64,000 bases of DNA from Simplicispira suum (GTDB taxonomy: Bacteria > Pseudomonadota > Gammaproteobacteria > Burkholderiales > Burkholderiaceae_C): assembly GCF_003008595.1 (NCBI RefSeq), contig NZ_CP027669.1, forward strand, positions 1,116,001 to 1,180,000. The letters run 5' to 3'. Both the position numbers and the translations under genes were made by a program. Under the pieces are notes generated by a model, which saw only the letters and a program-made list of their open reading frames with translations, did no database searches and was not told the DNA's origin. Within the stretch, counting starts at the first letter, position 1; each line of letters begins with the position of its first letter. This document shows positions 57,541-64,000 of this stretch, piece after piece.

Positions 57541-58632
57541 ATGACCAGTTCTTCTCCCCGCAATTTCACCCTTGCCGACTTCGACTTTCAACTTCCTGAG
57601 GCGCTGATCGCCCAGCACCCGTGCGCCGAACGCAGTGCCTCACGCCTGCTGGACGGAACCGCTGGCGCGCCAGTGGACCGCATCTTCCGCGAGCTGCCGT
57701 CGCTTGTGCTTCCCGGCGATCTGCTGGTATTCAACGACACACGCGTTCTCAAGGCGCGCCTCTTTGGTGAGAAGCCGACCGGCGGCAAGGCCGAGCTGCT
57801 GATCGAGCGCGTACTGCAAGGCCAGGAGGTCGTCGCCCATGTCAAGGTCAGCAAAAAGCCGCCGATTGGCACCATGCTGCAGATGGCTGGCGGCTTCCAC
57901 GCCACGCTGCTCGGCCGCTGGCCGGATGCACAAGGTCCGCTGTTTCGTTTTCGGCTCGACGGCCCGGCGAGCGAAACGCCCTTCGAGCTGATGGAGCGTC
58001 ACGGCCATATGCCGCTGCCGCCCTACATCGAGCGCCAGCAGCAACACGAAAACGCGGGCGATGCAGCCGAGGACGAACGCCGCTACCAAACCGTATTCGC
58101 CCGCGTGCCCGGCGCAGTGGCGGCGCCCACGGCCGCTCTGCATTTCGACGACGCGGTTTTGGCCGCCCTGGCCGCACGCGGCGTCGAGCGCGCCAGCGTC
58201 ACGCTGCACGTGGGCGCCGGCACCTTCCAGCCGGTCAAAACGGACAACCTGGCCGAGCACCGCATGCACGCCGAGTGGTACTCCATTCCAGCCGAAACGC
58301 TGGCGGCCATTCAGCGCTGCCGACAACGCGGTGGGCGCGTGGTGGCGGTGGGCACGACCACGGTGCGCACGCTTGAATCCTGGGCGCAGAGCGGCCAAAC
58401 TGAAGGCGAGACGCGCATCTTCATCACGCCGGGCTTTGCCTTCCAGGTGGTGGACCTGCTGCTGACCAACTTCCATCTGCCCAAAAGCACCTTGATGATG
58501 CTGGTCAGCGCCTTTGCCGGCTATGAGCGCGTCATGGCGCTGTACCGGCATGCGATTGCGCAGGGCTATCGGTTCTTCAGCTATGGGGATGCGATGCTGC
58601 TGGCGCGCCGCGCCCCCATGGCCCTGGCGTAG
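57541..58632 (+). CDS. queA: tRNA preQ1(34) S-adenosylmethionine ribosyltransferase-isomerase
   Basis: A 363-residue enzyme that transfers and rearranges the ribose of S-adenosylmethionine onto preQ1 in tRNA to form epoxyqueuosine. Markers are [35 protein letters not shown], the C-terminal [14 protein letters not shown] and the conserved [20 protein letters not shown] with [16 protein letters not shown]. The ATG is at 57541 because the conserved FDFxLP segment begins 17 residues later; upstream in-frame codons run into the LysR fragment. tgt, which acts before it in the pathway, is not in the window. It converges with trpB. Confidence 0.95.
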   Translation: MTSSSPRNFTLADFDFQLPEALIAQHPCAERSASRLLDGTAGAPVDRIFRELPSLVLPGDLLVFNDTRVLKARLFGEKPTGGKAELLIERVLQGQEVVAHVKVSKKPPIGTMLQMAGGFHATLLGRWPDAQGPLFRFRLDGPASETPFELMERHGHMPLPPYIERQQQHENAGDAAEDERRYQTVFARVPGAVAAPTAALHFDDAVLAALAARGVERASVTLHVGAGTFQPVKTDNLAEHRMHAEWYSIPAETLAAIQRCRQRGGRVVAVGTTTVRTLESWAQSGQTEGETRIFITPGFAFQVVDLLLTNFHLPKSTLMMLVSAFAGYERVMALYRHAIAQGYRFFSYGDAMLLARRAPMALA

Positions 58633-58645
58633 GCTTGTTCGCGGA

Positions 58646-58712
58646 TATTGCTCTTAAAAAAAGAGCATCTAACGCTTATCCTATAAGCGCTAGCGCCCTA
58701 TTTAACCTGGTT
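58646..58712 (-). repeat. Dispersed palindromic repeat, family A, copy 6
   Basis: In the minus orientation it reads GGCGCTAGCGCTTATAGGAT, then AAGCGTTAGATGCTCTTTTT and TTAAGAGCAAT. The arms are unusually complete (AGCGCTTAT with ATAAGCGTT). It also carries a second hairpin, GCTCTT-AAAAAA-AGAGC, at 58650-58665. It lies between convergent queA and trpB and probably acts as a terminator for one or both. Confidence 0.85.
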
Positions 58713-58713
58713 T

Positions 58714-59913
58714 TTACAAGCCCAGGTGCTGCGCCACGAAATCGGCGTCCTTGTCGCCCCGGCCCGAGAGATTGACCAGAATGTTCTGCTCTGGCGGCAG
58801 GGTTTTCGCCAGCTTCATCGCATAGGCCAGAGCGTGGGCACTCTCTAACGCCGGGATGATGCCCTCGGTGCGTGAGAGCGCCATGAAGGCGTCCAGGCAC
58901 TCGTCGTCCGTCACCGACTCATACTGCACGCGGCCCACGTCCTTCAGGTAGCAGTGCTGCGGGCCGACGCCGGGGTAGTCCAGGCCCGAGGCAATCGAGT
59001 ACACCGGCAGCGGCTCGCCTTTTTCATCCTGCAAGTTGTAGCAGATGAAACCGTGGATGGCGCCCTTGGTGCCCAGCGTCATGGTGGCGGCGTGGTCCGG
59101 GGTATCGAGGCCACGTCCGGCAGGTTCCACGCCGACGAGCTGCACATCAGCATCAGGCAGGAATTCCGTGAAGATGCCCATGGCGTTCGAGCCGCCGCCA
59201 ACACAGGCCATCACCACATCGGGCAGGCGCTGGTGCTCTGCCAGAAACTGCGCCCGCGCCTCGCGCCCGACGATGCTCTGGAAGTCGCGCACCATTTTCG
59301 GAAACGGGTGCGGGCCCACGACCGAGCCGATGGCATAAAAGAAATGGACCGGGTCCAACATGTACTCCTCAAAAGCGCTGTCGACTGCGTCCTTGAGGGT
59401 GCGCGTGCCGCGCGTCACCGGCACCAGCCTGGCGCCCAGAATTTTCATCTTGGTGACGTTGGGGTGCTCCTTGGCGATGTCTACCTCGCCCATGTGGATT
59501 TCGCACTCGATGCCCACCAGCGCGCAGGCCGACGCCAGCGCCACGCCATGCTGGCCCGCCCCGGTTTCGGCCAGCACCTTGGTCTTGCCCATGTGCTTGG
59601 CCAGCAGCGCCTCGCCCAGGCAGTGGTTGATCTTGTGCGCGCCGGTGTGGTTCAGGTCCTCACGCTTCAAGTGGATGTGCGCGCCGCCCTGGCGATCGGA
59701 CAGGCGCCGGGCATAGAAGATCGGGCTCGGCCGGCCAACGTAGTGCGCGTACAGGTCGGCCAGCTCACCCTGGAACGCCGCCGTTTTGCGGACCTGTTCG
59801 TAGGCGTCGTTGATGCCGTCCATCACGGCCTTGAGCTCGGGCGGGAGGATCTGCCCGCCGTATTCGCCAAAGAAGCCCTGACTGTCGGGCATTTCCAGAA
59901 ACTGCTGTGCCAT
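58714..59913 (-). CDS. trpB: Tryptophan synthase beta chain
   Basis: A 399-residue PLP enzyme that joins indole and serine. The PLP lysine is Lys94 in [20 protein letters not shown], the catalytic Glu is in [20 protein letters not shown], and the phosphate-binding loop is VGGGSNAMG near 235. The N terminus ([20 protein letters not shown]) differs from the common YVPETL type, so this may be a TrpB form distinct from the one paired with trpA. No trpA or trpF lies in the window. It is 37 bases after ung and is the last gene of the trp block. Confidence 0.92.
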   Translation of the reverse strand: MAQQFLEMPDSQGFFGEYGGQILPPELKAVMDGINDAYEQVRKTAAFQGELADLYAHYVGRPSPIFYARRLSDRQGGAHIHLKREDLNHTGAHKINHCLGEALLAKHMGKTKVLAETGAGQHGVALASACALVGIECEIHMGEVDIAKEHPNVTKMKILGARLVPVTRGTRTLKDAVDSAFEEYMLDPVHFFYAIGSVVGPHPFPKMVRDFQSIVGREARAQFLAEHQRLPDVVMACVGGGSNAMGIFTEFLPDADVQLVGVEPAGRGLDTPDHAATMTLGTKGAIHGFICYNLQDEKGEPLPVYSIASGLDYPGVGPQHCYLKDVGRVQYESVTDDECLDAFMALSRTEGIIPALESAHALAYAMKLAKTLPPEQNILVNLSGRGDKDADFVAQHLGL

Positions 59914-59950
59914 GCGGTGTCCCTCTGTGTGGTGAAAAAATCGGGAAATC

Positions 59951-60664
59951 TTATCCGCCGTGTGCCCTTCGAAACGCCCGCGCCTGGCCGAAATGCCCGC
60001 AGCCGATAAAAGGCACAGGCGGGCGCAGGGCGGACAGGGGCGAGGGGTGGTTGGCGCACAGCACCAGGTGCTGCGGGGCGGTGATGAGTGCGCGCTTGGA
60101 CTGCGCGTGCGCGCCCCAGAGCATGAAGACCACCGGTTGCACCCCGCCCGCGATATGGGCGATCAGCGCGTCGGTCAGCAGCTCCCAGCCGCGCCGGGCG
60201 TGGCTGGCGGGCTGGCCTTCTTCGACGGTGAGGGTGGTGTTGAGCAGCAAGGCGCCCTGCTCTGCCCACGCCACCAGGCTGCCGCCGGGCACCGGAAACG
60301 CGGGAGGCGGGGTCCCCAGGTCGCGCTCGATTTCCTTGAAGATGTTGCGCAGCGAGGGCGGCAGCGCCACACCTGGCGCGACGGAAAACGCCAGGCCGTG
60401 CGCCTGTCCCCGGCCGTGGTAGGGGTCTTGTCCCAGGATGACGACACGCACTTTCTCAGGCGGTGTGAGTTCGAGCGCGCGCAGCGGCTGGGGTGGGAAG
60501 ATGCTGGCACCGGCCGCCAGGCGCTCGCGCAAAAAAACCAGCAACTGCGCGCCTGCGGGCGAGCCAAAGAAGCCATCCACCAGCGGCTGCCAGCCCGGCG
60601 CCACCGGCCAGTCGCACGGGTCGGCGCTCTGGAGCTGCGTGGCGGTCGGTACAGACAAACTCAT
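59951..60664 (-). CDS. ung: Uracil-DNA glycosylase (family 1)
   Basis: A 237-residue base-excision repair enzyme that removes uracil from DNA. Motif A is [18 protein letters not shown], with catalytic Asp80, and motif B is [10 protein letters not shown] near the C terminus, with catalytic His and the DNA-intercalating Leu. The middle segment [20 protein letters not shown] (with the uracil-recognising Asn) is typical. It sits inside the trp block between trpC and trpB, with a family A repeat immediately upstream of its start codon that may separate it from trpC. Confidence 0.95.
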   Translation of the reverse strand: MSLSVPTATQLQSADPCDWPVAPGWQPLVDGFFGSPAGAQLLVFLRERLAAGASIFPPQPLRALELTPPEKVRVVILGQDPYHGRGQAHGLAFSVAPGVALPPSLRNIFKEIERDLGTPPPAFPVPGGSLVAWAEQGALLLNTTLTVEEGQPASHARRGWELLTDALIAHIAGGVQPVVFMLWGAHAQSKRALITAPQHLVLCANHPSPLSALRPPVPFIGCGHFGQARAFRRAHGG

Positions 60665-60668
60665 GGCG

Positions 60669-60722
60669 AAAAAGTGCTTCTAGCGCAAGCGCATAATGGA
60701 TGAGCAGCTATTGATTTTGATG
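60669..60722 (-). repeat. Dispersed palindromic repeat, family A, copy 7
   Basis: In the minus orientation it reads ATCAAAATCAATAGCTGCTC, ATCCATTATGCGCTTGCGCT and AGAAGCACTTTTT. It is more degenerate than other copies. It starts 5 bases upstream of the ung start codon, so it lies in the ung untranslated leader or in the trpC-ung spacer. About 120 further bases up to the trpC stop show nothing recognisable. Confidence 0.75.
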
Positions 60723-60839
60723 TCCCATGGCCCTGGCTAGCGTCGCGCTGCGCGGGAGATATGAAACCGACGCGGCCCAGGCCAGCGGCCACCGTGCAAG
60801 GGCCGCCCCGCCGCACTGGTGGCGTCCCCCCTGCCCGCA

Positions 60840-61640
60840 TCACGCAAACAGTTCCGCCAGGGCCAGCCCCGGTTCTTCGGCGCGCATAAAAGCTTCGCCC
60901 ACCAGAAAGGCCTGTACGCCGGCGGCGCGCAGCCTTTGCACATCGGCCGGCGTTGCCACGCCGGACTCGGTGATCAAGAGGCGCTCCGGCGGCACGTGCT
61001 TTTGCAGATCCAACGTGGTCTGCAAGCGGACCTCGAACGTCTTCAAATTGCGGTTGTTCACGCCGACGAGCGGGGTCTGCAAGCGCAGCGCACGCTCCAT
61101 CTCGGCGGCGTCGTGCACCTCAACCAGCACCGCCATATCAAGGCCGCGCGCAATCGCTTCGAAATCGCGCATCTGGGCGTCGTCAAGGCAGGCGGCAATC
61201 AGCAGCACGGCATCTGCGCCAATGGCGCGCGACTCGTAAATCTGCCATTCGTCAACCATGAAGTCCTTGCGCAGCACCGGCAGCATGCAGCTCGCGCGGG
61301 CCTGCTTCAAATAGTCGATGCGGCCCTGGAAATACTGCACATCGGTCAGCACCGAAAGACACGCGGCGCTGACCTCGCCGTCGCCCTCGGAATAGCTCTG
61401 GGCGATGTCGGCGGGTTCGAAATCGGCGCGCAGCACGCCCTTGCTGGGGCTGGCCTTCTTGATCTCGGCAATCACCGCCGCTTGCCCGCGCAAGATTTTG
61501 GCGCGCAGCGCGGCTTCAAAATCGCGCGTCAGCACGCGGCTCTCGGCGTCCTGGCGGATGCTGGCGAGCGGCGTACGGTGCTTGGCCGCAGCGACTTCTT
61601 GCTGTTTGGTGGCAACGATCTGGCTGAGGATGTCGGACAT
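60840..61640 (-). CDS. trpC: Indole-3-glycerol-phosphate synthase
   Basis: A 266-residue TIM-barrel enzyme that closes the indole ring in tryptophan synthesis. Markers are [19 protein letters not shown] (substrate-binding Lys and Ser), [44 protein letters not shown] and [20 protein letters not shown]. The enzyme is not fused to TrpF as in enterobacteria. The start [16 protein letters not shown] is standard. It lies three bases after trpD, so translation is closely coupled. Confidence 0.96.
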   Translation of the reverse strand: MSDILSQIVATKQQEVAAAKHRTPLASIRQDAESRVLTRDFEAALRAKILRGQAAVIAEIKKASPSKGVLRADFEPADIAQSYSEGDGEVSAACLSVLTDVQYFQGRIDYLKQARASCMLPVLRKDFMVDEWQIYESRAIGADAVLLIAACLDDAQMRDFEAIARGLDMAVLVEVHDAAEMERALRLQTPLVGVNNRNLKTFEVRLQTTLDLQKHVPPERLLITESGVATPADVQRLRAAGVQAFLVGEAFMRAEEPGLALAELFA

Positions 61641-61643
61641 GGC

Positions 61644-62675
61644 TTATCCCTTCTGCGCTTGCGTGAAGGCGACCAGCTGGCGCAGCCGCTCGCGGGCGGC
61701 GCCCGAGGCGAGGGCGGCGCGGGCACGCTCCAGGCCGCCCCCAATCGAACCGGCCACGCCGGCCACGTACAGCGCGGCGCCGGCGTTCAGACACACGATG
61801 TCGGCGGCGGGCCCCGCTGCGCCGTCGAGCACCGAGAGCAGCATGTCGCGCGACGCTTCGGGCGTCTCCACCTTGAAGGCCCGGTTGCTGGCCATGGGCA
61901 GGCCAAAGTCCTCGGGGTGAATTTCGTATTCGCGCACCTGGCCGTCCTTGAGCTCGCCCACCAGCGTGGCCGCACCCAGGCTGATTTCGTCCATGCCATC
62001 GCGGCCATAGACCACGAGCGCATGCTCGGCGCCCAGGCGCTGCAGGGCGCGCACCTGGATACCGACGAGGTCGGGGTGGAACACACCCATCAAAATGTTT
62101 GGTGCCCCGGCGGGGTTGGTCAGCGGGCCGAGGATGTTGAAGATGGTACGCACGCCCAGTTCGCGCCGCACCGGGGCCACGTTTTTCATCGCCGGGTGGT
62201 GGTTGGGCGCGAACATGAAGCCAATGCCCACCTGGGCAATGCTCTCGGCGATGGCGGCAGGCGGCAGGTCGATGTGCACGCCCAGCTGCTCCATCACGTC
62301 GGCGCTGCCACTCTTGCTGGAGACGCTGCGTCCGCCATGCTTGGCTGCACGCGCGCCCGCAGCAGCCGCGACAAACATGGCACAGGTAGAGATATTGAAA
62401 CTGCCGGCACCGTCGCCCCCGGTGCCCACGATGTCGACCAGGTGCGTGGTGTCTGCCACTGGCACCTTGTTGGAGAACTCCCGCATCACCTGCGCGGCCG
62501 CAGTGATCTCGCCAATGGTTTCCTTCTTGACGCGCAGGCCGGTGATGATGGCGGCGGTCATGACAGGGGACAGCTCGCCCCGCATGACCATGCGCATCAG
62601 GTGCAGCATCTCGTCGTGAAAGATCTCGCGGTGTTCGACGGTGCGCTGCAGCGCTTCTTGCGGGGTGATGAGCAT
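61644..62675 (-). CDS. trpD: Anthranilate phosphoribosyltransferase
   Basis: A 343-residue enzyme that adds phosphoribose from PRPP to anthranilate. The PRPP loop is [20 protein letters not shown], followed by [20 protein letters not shown], and the anthranilate region is [20 protein letters not shown]. The ATG at 62675 ([10 protein letters not shown]) is chosen over longer in-frame starts because the family begins here; the upstream sequence lies in the lysE gap. It precedes trpC by 3 bases and lies 40 bases after the LysE-type gene. Confidence 0.96.
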   Translation of the reverse strand: MLITPQEALQRTVEHREIFHDEMLHLMRMVMRGELSPVMTAAIITGLRVKKETIGEITAAAQVMREFSNKVPVADTTHLVDIVGTGGDGAGSFNISTCAMFVAAAAGARAAKHGGRSVSSKSGSADVMEQLGVHIDLPPAAIAESIAQVGIGFMFAPNHHPAMKNVAPVRRELGVRTIFNILGPLTNPAGAPNILMGVFHPDLVGIQVRALQRLGAEHALVVYGRDGMDEISLGAATLVGELKDGQVREYEIHPEDFGLPMASNRAFKVETPEASRDMLLSVLDGAAGPAADIVCLNAGAALYVAGVAGSIGGGLERARAALASGAARERLRQLVAFTQAQKG

Positions 62676-62715
62676 GGCAGAGGTTCCCAATGAATGACGA
62701 GAGGACAGAGCGGTG

Positions 62716-63366
62716 TCAAAGTCTGGCGGGCGCATCGGTCAGCGCCAGCTTCACGCCGAAGCCGATGAAGAGCGATCCCGCCACGCCATCGAGCCAGCGC
62801 ATGGCGCGCTGCATGGCGCCCGCGCGGCGCGCCGCCCAGGCGGCGGCACAGGCCCAGCCGGTATTGACCAGCGTGCTGTTAAACGTAAACAAAAGGCCCA
62901 GCGCCAAAAACATGGCGGGCGCATGCGCGCTGCCCGGCGCAATGAACTGCGGCACGAAGGCGAGGAAGAACAGCGCCACCTTGGGGTTGAGCACGTTGGT
63001 CAGAAAGCCCCGGCGAAAAACCGTGGTCAGCGCCACCTGTGTGTCGGCAGCGCCCCGCGCGCCCGACGAGCCAGAACCACCCAGCCCGGCGATCAGCATG
63101 CGAACGCCCACGTATACCAGGTAGATCGCGCCCAACCACTTGAGCACATCAAACGCCGTGGCCGACGCTGCCACCAGGGCGCTCACGCCCACGGCAGCGG
63201 CCAGCACGTGCACGCAGCAGCCCGCAGAAATGCCCAGCGCCGCCACCACCCCCGCACGCACGCCGCGCCGCGCCGCATGGGCGATGATGAAGAACACATC
63301 CGGCCCCGGCGTGAGGTTGAGCAAGACGCCGGCGGCGACGAACAGAATCCACTGGTGGGTGGGCAT
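62716..63366 (-). CDS. LysE-family amino-acid exporter
   Basis: A 216-residue inner-membrane protein with six hydrophobic helices. The LysE/RhtB mark is [20 protein letters not shown] at residues 15-34; [20 protein letters not shown] follows about residue 118. LysE proteins export amino acids or related metabolites. Its place between trpG and trpD, in the same direction, suggests it may export an intermediate or product of tryptophan synthesis, but the substrate is not known. A family A repeat lies just upstream of its start. Confidence 0.88.
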   Translation of the reverse strand: MPTHQWILFVAAGVLLNLTPGPDVFFIIAHAARRGVRAGVVAALGISAGCCVHVLAAAVGVSALVAASATAFDVLKWLGAIYLVYVGVRMLIAGLGGSGSSGARGAADTQVALTTVFRRGFLTNVLNPKVALFFLAFVPQFIAPGSAHAPAMFLALGLLFTFNSTLVNTGWACAAAWAARRAGAMQRAMRWLDGVAGSLFIGFGVKLALTDAPARL

Positions 63367-63378
63367 GGGGTCGGCAGA

Positions 63379-63443
63379 AAATTGATTGAAATTGGCCTCT
63401 AGCGCTTATTCATAAAGCGCTAACAGCTATCTATTTAATAGCA
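63379..63443 (-). repeat. Dispersed palindromic repeat, family A, copy 8
   Basis: In the minus orientation it reads ATGCTATTAAATAGATAGCT, GTTAGCGCTTTATGAATAAG and CGCTAGAGGCCAATTTCAAT. It occupies the gap between trpG and the LysE-type gene. Its lead-in codes the last residues of TrpG (Ala, Ile, Lys) and the TAG stop at 63431-63433. Confidence 0.86.
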
Positions 63444-64000
63444 TCCAATGCGGTCGGATGCAAGAAATTGCGCAGCAGTGCGTGTCCATGTTCCGAGAGG
63501 ATGCTTTCCGGGTGGAACTGCACGCCCTCAATGGACAGTTGCTTGTGACGCACGCCCATGATTTCGCCGTCCTCTGTCCAGGCGGTGATCTCCAACACCT
63601 CGGGGCAGCTGGCGCGCTCGATGGAGAGCGAGTGGTAGCGGTTGACCGTGAACTGGCGCGGCAGGCCGGCGAACACGCCCGTCTGCGTGGTCGTGATGAC
63701 GCTGGTCTTGCCGTGCATCAGCTCCTGCGCGCGCACGATGGTGCCGCCGAAGGCTGCGCCGATGGCCTGGTGCCCCAGGCACACACCCAAAATCGGCAGG
63801 CGGCCAGCGAAATGCTGGATGGCGGGCACAGAGATTCCGGCCTCGGCCGGCGAGCAGGGGCCGGGCGAGACCACCAGCCGGTCCATTGCGCCCGATGCCA
63901 GCCGCGCGTCCAGATCGGCCAGCGTGACCTCGTCGTTGCGCACCACTTCGACCTCGGCGCCCAGCTCGCCGAAGTACTGGACGATGTTCCAGGTGAAGCT
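63431..64000 (-). CDS. trpG: Anthranilate synthase glutamine amidotransferase subunit (partial)
   Basis: About 189 C-terminal residues are visible; the frame is open to the right edge, and only a short N terminus is missing. It supplies ammonia from glutamine to TrpE. The oxyanion and nucleophile loops are [13 protein letters not shown] and [16 protein letters not shown] (Cys of the triad). The His-Glu pair is in [14 protein letters not shown]. The start of the visible part ([20 protein letters not shown]) matches the usual second strand. The last codons and stop come from a family A repeat. trpE is probably just outside the window. Confidence 0.94.
   Translation of the reverse strand, partial: SFTWNIVQYFGELGAEVEVVRNDEVTLADLDARLASGAMDRLVVSPGPCSPAEAGISVPAIQHFAGRLPILGVCLGHQAIGAAFGGTIVRAQELMHGKTSVITTTQTGVFAGLPRQFTVNRYHSLSIERASCPEVLEITAWTEDGEIMGVRHKQLSIEGVQFHPESILSEHGHALLRNFLHPTALDAIK

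Noticed and set aside
60819..62693. A 624-codon open frame on the plus strand
   Set aside because: Antisense to trpC and trpD, which are full length with all motifs.

Overview
The window is high-GC bacterial DNA and looks like a Burkholderiales chromosome, most likely family Comamonadaceae. The support is a split ribosomal spc/alpha cluster with rpsD started by GTG, a PhaM-type polyhydroxyalkanoate granule protein, UbiA, RecBCD, a trpG-lysE-trpD-trpC-ung-trpB arrangement, and two families of short dispersed palindromic repeats of the sort I associate with comamonads. There is no phage, insertion sequence, plasmid gene, rRNA operon or CRISPR array. No gene-free stretch exceeds 300 bases; the longest spacers (1372-1567, 3709-3941, 29019-29223, 30817-31012, 56354-56537) are covered by entries below or showed nothing further to me.

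Layout. 1-6630: assorted single genes (membrane zinc-ribbon protein, saccharopine-dehydrogenase-like reductase, a lysine/alanine-rich protein, an exported WXXGXW/calcium-repeat protein, a FIST sensory protein, phaM). 6730-10580: a leftward four-gene set (DUF2946, TonB-dependent receptor, YcnI, PCu(A)C) that looks like copper uptake and delivery. 10613-19988: recC-recB-recD with ATGA overlaps. 20109-29018: an initiator tRNA followed upstream by rplQ, rpoA, rpsD, rpsK, rpsM, rpmJ, secY, rplO, rpmD, rpsE, rplR, rplF, rpsH, rpsN, rplE, rplX, rplN, all leftward. 29224-39631: a complete glycerol regulon, glpS-T-P-Q-U-V-D leftward, with divergent glpR-glpK.

39693-47701: proC, ubiA, then a signalling block with a three-receiver hybrid kinase, a broken cheR, a stand-alone CheB methylesterase, a receiver-kinase and a convergent single-domain receiver. 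47815-51561: dps, oxyR, recG. 51693-56353: HD-GYP phosphodiesterase, PfkB sugar kinase and two tandem hemerythrin-GGDEF cyclases, so enzymes that make and break cyclic-di-GMP sit together. 56538-57473: two gene remnants joined by a deletion. 57541-64000: queA, then the leftward trp block running off the right edge inside trpG.

The most unusual signal is the behaviour of the dispersed repeats. Eight copies of one family are scattered through the window. One copy is read in frame as the signal peptide of YcnI, another as an internal segment of RecC, and three supply or abut the stop codons of neighbouring genes. A second repeat family is read in frame inside GlpK. Other points of interest are the complementary degeneracy of the two Glp ATPases, the hairpins flanking glpV, the decayed cheR, and the SDR/LysR deletion scar.
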